A stretch of 64,000 nt of DNA from Chryseobacterium luteum. GTDB taxonomy: Bacteria; Bacteroidota; Bacteroidia; Flavobacteriales; Weeksellaceae. Of this stretch, positions 58,580 through 64,000 are shown piece by piece. Positions within the stretch are counted from its first letter, which is position 1. Each line of letters opens with the position of its first letter. The notes beneath the pieces are model-generated. The model saw nothing but the letters and a program-made list of their open reading frames with translations. It ran no database searches and was not told where the DNA came from. Position numbers and translations under genes: made by a program. The stretch spans positions 496,001 through 560,000 of the forward strand of contig NZ_JPRO01000001.1 of NCBI RefSeq assembly GCF_000737785.1, in the 5' to 3' direction.

Positions 58580-59575
58580 ATGAAAAAATATATTTTAGGT
58601 CTTCTTGCAGTGGCAGTTATTTCCTCATGCGTAAGCCAGCAGGAAAAAGCAATGAAGAGTGCTGACAAGAATTTTATCTTAAAGGCAGCTAATGAAAATT
58701 TTGCCAAAAAAAAGTGGAAAAACGCATTGGCACTATATGACAGGCTTACTAACCTCGTAGCAGGAACAGATGACTTTCCTAATGTAGGTTTTAATACTGC
58801 TTATGCCAATTATTATGACAAGAACTATAAGCTGGCAGGACATCAGTTTAAAAACTTTGCCGTAAACTTCCCTAAAGACCCAAGAGCAGAAGAGGCGGCT
58901 TATATGTCTGCATTATGCTACTATGAAGGTTCTATGGATTATAACCTGGATCAGTCTACCACAGAAACAGCGATCAATGAGCTTCAGGATTTCTTAACCA
59001 ATTATCCAAACTCTGAGAGATCTAAAAATATCGGTCAGTTAATTGATGAACTGACGTATAAACTGGAGTTCAAAGCATACGAAAACGCAAGACAGTACTT
59101 CAAAATGGGTGAATACAAAGCGGCCAACGTAGCTTTTGAAAACGTACTGGAAGATTTTCCAAGTACAAAACTTCGTCCGAAGATTTATGATTTTATCATG
59201 AAATCACGCTATGAACTGGCTTTAAAATCCGTTTATGATCTTAAAGATGAGCGTATAGAAAGTGCTCTGGCTTATACAAAACTGGTAGAAAAGGAACTTC
59301 CGAATACGGAATATTCTAAAACGGCAGCAGATCTTAGGGTGAAGCTTACGAAAGAAAAAGAAAACTTTGTTGTCGTTAAAAAACAGACAGAAGCAAGAAT
59401 TGCAACGTTAACGGCAAGACAGAAAAAAGAGGCTGATAGAATGGCAGAAAAGAATAAAACTGAGGAGCAGATCAAAGATCAGATCAGTAATGAGAAGAAA
59501 GCAATGCAGATCCAGAGGGACAGTGCGGCACTTCAGACCCCTCCGCCGGCTGCCACTTTCAAGATCCAAAGATAA
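58580..59575 (+). CDS. bamD: Outer-membrane assembly factor BamD
   Basis: 331 residues. The lipoprotein signal ends AVISSC (Cys17). TPR-like repeats follow (KKWKNALALYDRLTN, NYDKNYKLAGHQFKNF, FKMGEYKAANVAFENVLEDF). The C-terminal 60 residues are a charged Lys/Glu coiled coil ending in a Pro/Ala tail, longer than in E. coli BamD (245 residues). BamD is the essential lipoprotein partner of BamA in outer-membrane protein insertion. It heads the bamD-omega-coaBC-DUF4835-recN block. Confidence 0.92.
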   Translation: MKKYILGLLAVAVISSCVSQQEKAMKSADKNFILKAANENFAKKKWKNALALYDRLTNLVAGTDDFPNVGFNTAYANYYDKNYKLAGHQFKNFAVNFPKDPRAEEAAYMSALCYYEGSMDYNLDQSTTETAINELQDFLTNYPNSERSKNIGQLIDELTYKLEFKAYENARQYFKMGEYKAANVAFENVLEDFPSTKLRPKIYDFIMKSRYELALKSVYDLKDERIESALAYTKLVEKELPNTEYSKTAADLRVKLTKEKENFVVVKKQTEARIATLTARQKKEADRMAEKNKTEEQIKDQISNEKKAMQIQRDSAALQTPPPAATFKIQR

Positions 59576-59579
59576 TTCG

Positions 59580-59587
59580 TAAATTTG
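59580..59587 (+). promoter_or_regulatory. -7 promoter element before the omega-like subunit gene
   Basis: TAAATTTG (TAnnTTTG), 30 bases before the ATG at 59618, just after the bamD stop. Confidence 0.45.
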
Positions 59588-59617
59588 CCATCTTATTAAT
59601 AAAATAATTTTCTCAAA

Positions 59618-59941
59618 ATGAGTGTAAAAGATACAAAAGCAGAAGTAAATACTATTACTTACGATAAAGACAAGATTGAAGATAAGGTAGGTTCAATCTA
59701 TGAAGCTATTGTTATCATGGGAAAGAGAGCAGAGCAGATCAATGCGGAGATCCGTACGGAGCTTCACAATAAATTGGACGAATTTGCTGTGCACAATTCT
59801 ACATTGGAAGAAGTTTTCGAAAACAGAGAGCAGATTGAAATCTCCAAACATTACGAAAAGCTTCCTAAGCCTACTTCTATTGCTATCGAAGAATGGCTGA
59901 ATGAAGATATCTATTTCAGAAAGACAGAAGACAGAAAATAA
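59618..59941 (+). CDS. rpoZ: Omega-like subunit of RNA polymerase
   Basis: 107 residues. The region with GSIYEAIVIMGKRAEQINAEIR resembles the RpoZ/Rpb6 helix that binds beta-prime, in the diverged form seen in Bacteroidota. The C-terminal 40 residues (IEISKHYEKLPKPTSIAIEEWL) are a group-specific tail. The position between bamD and coaBC supports the assignment. It would help assemble and stabilise RNA polymerase. Confidence 0.85.
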   Translation: MSVKDTKAEVNTITYDKDKIEDKVGSIYEAIVIMGKRAEQINAEIRTELHNKLDEFAVHNSTLEEVFENREQIEISKHYEKLPKPTSIAIEEWLNEDIYFRKTEDRK

Positions 59942-59962
59942 TCATTTGTGTTTTTTATATAG

Positions 59963-59999
59963 AAAGGTCATAAGGGAATTCGGTTCTTTTATGACCTTT
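59963..59999 (+). terminator. Hairpin after the omega-like subunit gene
   Basis: AAAGGTCATAA pairs with TTATGACCTTT around an internal 15-base segment. A T tract after it is lacking, so it may be a weak terminator or processing structure. Confidence 0.5.
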
Positions 60000-60063
60000 G
60001 TCTGTTTATACCCGTCTTTGTGCGAAAAAATAAGTAATTTAGTATCTCAAAAATTAAAACTAA

Positions 60064-61269
60064 ATGAGTGTTTCCGGTAAAAAGATACTTATCGCTGTTT
60101 CCGGGGGAATTGCAGCCTATAAAATTCATTTCCTGATCCGGGATTTTGTAAAAAAAGGAGCAGATGTTCAGGTAATTATGACGCCTGATGCAGAACAGTT
60201 TGTAACGAAGTTAAGCCTTTCTACCCTTTCCAGAAAACCTGTGTATTCAGATTTTTATGGCGATAACGGTACCTGGAACAGTCATGTAGAAATGGCCTTG
60301 TGGGCAGATGTAATGATCGTTGCCCCTTGCACCGCCAATACACTGGCCAAGATGATCCACGGAATGTGTGACAATCTGGTAATTGCCACCTACATGTCAG
60401 CAAAATGCCCCGTATTCATCGCTCCGGCAATGGATCTTGATATGTATGCGCATCCTTCCACCAAACAGAATATTGAATTGGCAGAAGATTACGGACATAT
60501 CATCATTCCCGCAGAAACCGGTGAGCTGGCCAGCGGCCTGATCGGGCAGGGAAGGATGGCAGAGCCTGAAACTATTTTCAGAACTGTTGATAACTTCTTT
60601 ACTTCCGGAAATCAAAGCAAAAGCCTGGAGGGAAAAATAGTGCTTATCACAGCGGGACCTACCTACGAGGCCCTTGATCCGGTGAGGTTTATAGGTAATC
60701 ATTCCTCCGGGAAAATGGGATTTTCACTGGCAGAAGAAGCCTCAAAAAGAGGAGCGGAAGTTATTCTGATCTCCGGACCGAGCTCACAGAAAACCGATGA
60801 TAAAAATATTCAGCTTCATAAAGTAACCTCTGCCAAAGAAATGCTGAATAAAGTTTTTGAATTTTATGACCGTGTGGATATCGGTATTGCAAGCGCTGCA
60901 GTAGCAGATTATGCGCCGAAAGAAGTAGCGAAGGAGAAAATTAAAAAGAATGATGATAGTTTAACCATCGAACTGGTTAAAAATCCGGATATCCTTAAAA
61001 CAATGGGCGAAAAGAAAACCCATCAGTTTCTGGTCGGTTTTGCACTGGAAACCCAGAATGAAGAAGAAAATGCCAAAGGAAAGCTGGAAAAGAAAAACCT
61101 TGATATGATTGTTCTGAACTCCCTCCGGGACGAAGGAGCCGGCTTTAAAAATGACACCAATAAAATCAAAATATTTACCAGAACAGAAAAAAAAGAATTT
61201 GACCTGAAATCTAAAGATGAAGTAGCCGCTGATATTCTGGATTTTGTTGAGGCTCAACTTTTAAAATAA
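60064..61269 (+). CDS. coaBC: Bifunctional phosphopantothenoylcysteine decarboxylase / synthetase
   Basis: 401 residues. The N-terminal flavoprotein decarboxylase part (1-190) has AVSGGIAAYKI, the active-site His in NSHVEMALWADVMIVAPCTANT, and MDLDMYAHPST. The C-terminal synthetase part (190-401) has ITAGPTYEALDPVRFIGNHSSGKMG. It joins phosphopantothenate with cysteine and decarboxylates the product in coenzyme A synthesis. Confidence 0.96.
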   Translation: MSVSGKKILIAVSGGIAAYKIHFLIRDFVKKGADVQVIMTPDAEQFVTKLSLSTLSRKPVYSDFYGDNGTWNSHVEMALWADVMIVAPCTANTLAKMIHGMCDNLVIATYMSAKCPVFIAPAMDLDMYAHPSTKQNIELAEDYGHIIIPAETGELASGLIGQGRMAEPETIFRTVDNFFTSGNQSKSLEGKIVLITAGPTYEALDPVRFIGNHSSGKMGFSLAEEASKRGAEVILISGPSSQKTDDKNIQLHKVTSAKEMLNKVFEFYDRVDIGIASAAVADYAPKEVAKEKIKKNDDSLTIELVKNPDILKTMGEKKTHQFLVGFALETQNEEENAKGKLEKKNLDMIVLNSLRDEGAGFKNDTNKIKIFTRTEKKEFDLKSKDEVAADILDFVEAQLLK

Positions 61270-61306
61270 TTTTAATAAATTTCCGTTCTCAATTTTTAAC
61301 TAAATA

Positions 61307-62209
61307 ATGAAAAAAATCATAAGCCTATTCCTGCTGCTTTTTATATACAACCTGAGTTTTTCCCAGGAACTGCTTGCAACGGTACAGATCAACTCCCAGC
61401 AGCTGGGAGGAAGTAACCAGCAGGCCTATAAATCCCTGGAAAAAAGTCTGAGAGACTTTATCAATAACACCAGCTGGACAGGGAAAAAACTTCAGAATTT
61501 CGAAAAGATCAAATGTAATTTTGCGGTCGTTATTGCTGAAAGAGACGGAAACCGGTTCAAAGGAAGTATTGTGATCCAGGCAGTTCGTCCCGTATTCAAT
61601 ACCAGCTACGAATCTCCGCTCATCAACCTTCAGGACCAGAGGTTTGCCTTTGAATATGTGGAAAATGAAAACCTGGTATTCAATGAAAGACAGTTCTCCG
61701 GAAAAAACCTGATTGATGTGATAAGCTTTTACGTATACGTCATCCTGGGTTACGATGCAGACAGCTTCCAGTCTATGGGCGGAACACAGTGGTTCTCCAA
61801 AGCCCAGCAGATTGCCCAGAATTCCCAGAACAGGAACTATGAAGGGTGGAATGTCATCAACGAGCCGCGGAGCCGTACCATACTCATCAATGAAATCATC
61901 AACCCGAACTGGAGCCAATTGCGATCCACCATGTATACCTATCACAGGGCAGGCCTGGATAATCTCTTCAATCAGGATCAGACGGCAGCCAAAAAAGTGA
62001 TTTTTGATGCCCTGATGCAACTGAAAACATATGAAAACTCTTTCCAGCAATCCTTTTATTTCAATCTGTTTCTCGATAATAAAAGTGATGAGATCTTCAA
62101 TGTTTTCAATTCCGGGAATAACGGAGGACTCGTTATGAATGACCTTAAACAACTGATGATGACCCTTTCTCCAAAAAATTCGGAAAACAAATGGAATAAG
62201 TGGAAATAA
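61307..62209 (+). CDS. DUF4835 family secreted protein
   Basis: 300 residues. The signal peptide ends near residue 20 (IYNLSFSQ). The mature part has family blocks LLATVQINSQQLGGSN, the GRDGNRFKGSIVIQAVRPVFNTSY-like strand region (here AERDGNRFKGSI), and GYDADSFQSMGGTQWFSKAQQIAQ. DUF4835 is specific to Bacteroidota, and in relatives the gene lies between coaBC and recN as it does here. The function is unknown. Confidence 0.9.
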   Translation: MKKIISLFLLLFIYNLSFSQELLATVQINSQQLGGSNQQAYKSLEKSLRDFINNTSWTGKKLQNFEKIKCNFAVVIAERDGNRFKGSIVIQAVRPVFNTSYESPLINLQDQRFAFEYVENENLVFNERQFSGKNLIDVISFYVYVILGYDADSFQSMGGTQWFSKAQQIAQNSQNRNYEGWNVINEPRSRTILINEIINPNWSQLRSTMYTYHRAGLDNLFNQDQTAAKKVIFDALMQLKTYENSFQQSFYFNLFLDNKSDEIFNVFNSGNNGGLVMNDLKQLMMTLSPKNSENKWNKWK

Positions 62210-62229
62210 AGATCCTTTGCTTTAAGTCA

Positions 62230-62259
62230 TTGAATACTTAATTCTAAATTCTATATTTG
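62230..62259 (+). promoter_or_regulatory. Promoter of recN
   Basis: TTG (62230-62232), 19 bases, TATATTTG (62252-62259), 28 bases before the recN ATG at 62288. Confidence 0.65.
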
Positions 62260-62287
62260 CATTACCCAAAGTAATCAGCTATTATCC

Positions 62288-63937
62288 ATGCTTTCGAGAA
62301 TTTATATTAAAAATTTTGCCTTGATTGATACCCTTGAAGTATCACTGAATAACGGTTTGCAGGTAATCACCGGGGAGACCGGAGCGGGTAAATCCATTAT
62401 TTTAGGGGCCTTAAGGCTGATTCTCGGTGAAAGGGCAGAATTAAAATCTATTTCAAAATCAGAAGAAAAAAGCATTGTAGAAACTGAATTTGACTTAAAT
62501 AACCAGTTCAAAAAATTCTTTATCGAAAATGATCTCGACTATGAGCATCAGACCATCATAAGAAGGGAAATTCTTCCTTCCGGAAAATCCAGGGCATTCA
62601 TCAATGATGTACCGGTAACCCTTGATGTGCTTAAAGAATTATCCTCAAAACTCATTGATATTCATTCACAGTTTGAAACCTCAAACCTTTTCACATCAGA
62701 ATATCAGTTTAAAATTATTGACGGACTTTCTGAAAATAAAAAGGGAATTGAAGACTATCAGAACGAATTCTCGGATTTCCAGAGTTTAAAAATACAGCTT
62801 AAAAAACTTCAGACCCGGCTTTCTGAAAACAGAAAAGAAAGCGATTACAAAGAGTTTTTACTGAACGAATTAGAGGAAATTAAATTAGATGATGTAGATT
62901 ATGAAGATCTGCAGAACCAGCTTTCCGTCCAGGAAAATGCTGAAATGATCTCTGAAAACCTCGTCCAGATCCTTTCAAGATTTCATCAGGAAGAAGTCGG
63001 AATTCTTTCTTTCTTCAACGAAGCCAAAAACAAGCTTTCACGGATTTCTGAAGTTTCAAACAGCTTTTCAGAACTTGATGAAAGACTGGAAACTTCTTTC
63101 GTTGAACTGAAAGATATTATTTCTGAACTTGAAAACGAATCGGAAAGAATAGAAATCAACCCGGCCAATCTTGCCGTCCTTGTTGAGCTTAATAATAAGA
63201 TCAACAACCTGTTTCTGAAGCACAATGTTTCCGGGATCAGCGAATTGAAAGAACTCAGAGACCAGCTGTCGGGCGAACAGAAAGGAGCTTCGGAACTGGA
63301 AGACCACATTGCCGAGATCGAAGAAAATATCTCTGTAAAAGAAAAAACACTTCAGGTTCTTGCCGGAAAACTCTCAAAAAACAGAAAAAAATTCGTTCCT
63401 GTTTTCATTAAAAAAGCCGAAGCACTTCTAAAGCAATTAGGTCTCGAAAAAGCTAAGGTGGATATTGAACTTCAGGATACATCTGAATTTAATGCATACG
63501 GAAAAGAAAACATCCGGCTACTCTTCCAGGCCAACTCAGGTTTCCCTTTAAAGCCTATTCAGACTGCTATTTCCGGCGGTGAAAGGTCCAGGGTAATGCT
63601 TGCCGTGAAAAAGATCATTGCCGAGAGTGATGAGCTTCCAACCCTGATCCTGGATGAAATTGATACCGGTGTTTCCGGAAAAGTAGCAGAAGAGATTGGA
63701 AACCTGATGAGAGAAATGGCCAAGGATATGCAGCTTATCGTTATTTCCCACCTGGCACAGGTTGCGGCCAAAGGAAACAACAATTATAAAGTGGTGAAAC
63801 GTGATATTTCCGGCAAAACACAATCCACCATCATCCCTCTGAACGACGAAGAAAAACTGAACGAAATTGCCCAGCTTCTTTCCGGAAGTAAAATTACCGA
63901 GGCGGCTTTGGCACAGGCGAAAGAATTAATAGGTTAA
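62288..63937 (+). CDS. recN: DNA repair protein RecN
   Basis: 549 residues of the SMC-like ABC ATPase family. Walker A is GETGAGKSIILGAL (about 30-43). The long central coiled coil (about 155-360) is rich in Glu/Lys/Leu. The C-terminal half has the ABC signature ISGGERSRVMLA near residue 430 and Walker B LILDEIDTGVSG near residue 455, then VISHLAQVA. RecN acts in repair of double-strand breaks. Confidence 0.96.
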   Translation: MLSRIYIKNFALIDTLEVSLNNGLQVITGETGAGKSIILGALRLILGERAELKSISKSEEKSIVETEFDLNNQFKKFFIENDLDYEHQTIIRREILPSGKSRAFINDVPVTLDVLKELSSKLIDIHSQFETSNLFTSEYQFKIIDGLSENKKGIEDYQNEFSDFQSLKIQLKKLQTRLSENRKESDYKEFLLNELEEIKLDDVDYEDLQNQLSVQENAEMISENLVQILSRFHQEEVGILSFFNEAKNKLSRISEVSNSFSELDERLETSFVELKDIISELENESERIEINPANLAVLVELNNKINNLFLKHNVSGISELKELRDQLSGEQKGASELEDHIAEIEENISVKEKTLQVLAGKLSKNRKKFVPVFIKKAEALLKQLGLEKAKVDIELQDTSEFNAYGKENIRLLFQANSGFPLKPIQTAISGGERSRVMLAVKKIIAESDELPTLILDEIDTGVSGKVAEEIGNLMREMAKDMQLIVISHLAQVAAKGNNNYKVVKRDISGKTQSTIIPLNDEEKLNEIAQLLSGSKITEAALAQAKELIG

Positions 63938-63989
63938 AAAAAACTGTAACATATTTTACATTATATTGACTAATATAAAAAACTAAAAT

Positions 63990-64000
63990 ATGTTTCTAAA
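63990..64000 (+). CDS. Possible start of a further gene at the right edge
   Basis: An ATG at 63990 opens a frame that runs into the window edge after three codons, 52 bases after recN. Too little is visible to say whether it is a gene. Confidence 0.25.

Noticed and set aside
61325..62152. Long minus-strand open frame (275 codons) opposite the DUF4835 gene
   Set aside because: It is the shadow of a coding gene with signal peptide and family motifs on the plus strand; no promoter or recognisable domain on the minus strand.
1..64000. CRISPR arrays, rRNA genes, prophage structural genes
   Set aside because: No regularly spaced direct repeats, rRNA-like sequence or phage head/tail genes were seen.

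Overview
The window looks like a chromosome segment of a Chryseobacterium-type bacterium (Bacteroidota, Flavobacteriia, Weeksellaceae). The evidence is low GC content, weak Shine-Dalgarno sequences, many promoters with the Bacteroidota -7 element TAnnTTTG, and family markers: DUF5686 and DUF4835 proteins, the run bamD - omega-like RNA polymerase subunit - coaBC - DUF4835 - recN, and GG-leader peptides. No tool or database was available, so family names come from motifs and remembered family features.

Layout. 1-5 kb: the start of an unrecognised, possibly toxin-like gene runs off the left edge, followed by menD and a pabB/pabC-type pair that draw on (iso)chorismate. 5-7.7 kb: membrane proteins and an AI-2E-type transporter. 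7.8-19.6 kb: mostly minus-strand housekeeping genes (uvrB, a PatB-like lyase, an FAD monooxygenase, tryptophanase, DUF502, miaE, an acyltransferase, a zinc-protease lipoprotein), then rplU-rpmA. 19.7-28.6 kb: an orphan Cys-rich GG-leader peptide, a large DUF5686 outer-membrane protein, an 850-bp intergenic region with a cluster of DnaA-box-like sequences (candidate oriC), and a compact class I lanthipeptide locus (LanC, split LanB, Cys-rich precursor, DoxX-like membrane protein).

28.6-33.5 kb is accessory DNA bracketed by two identical tRNA-Asn genes with matching promoters. It holds a three-part peptidoglycan-active protein, a 175-bp MITE-like element and a complete 1401-bp ISL3-like insertion sequence with an 8-bp target duplication. 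33.5-42 kb: rseP, a small barrel protein, an amidase, thioredoxin and rhodanese/persulfide genes, a HerA-like ATPase and a DnaQ-like exonuclease. 42-46.5 kb: a frameshifted lectin-fold gene, lysA behind a leader that looks like a ribosome-mediated lysine attenuator, and poxB. 46.6-55 kb: a family of TonB-C-terminal-like secreted proteins around miaB, then a TPR protein, a sigma-54 activator, lptE and a large acidic protein. 55-64 kb: DUF4126, the overlapping tatD-tcdA-rnpA operon, a TetR regulator, and the bamD-to-recN block.

The strongest undescribed-looking signal is the lysA leader: a 23-residue peptide with six lysines, whose stop codon touches the 5' strand of an antiterminator that competes with a perfectly placed terminator. 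Next are the lanthipeptide locus, the candidate origin and the tRNA-bracketed island.
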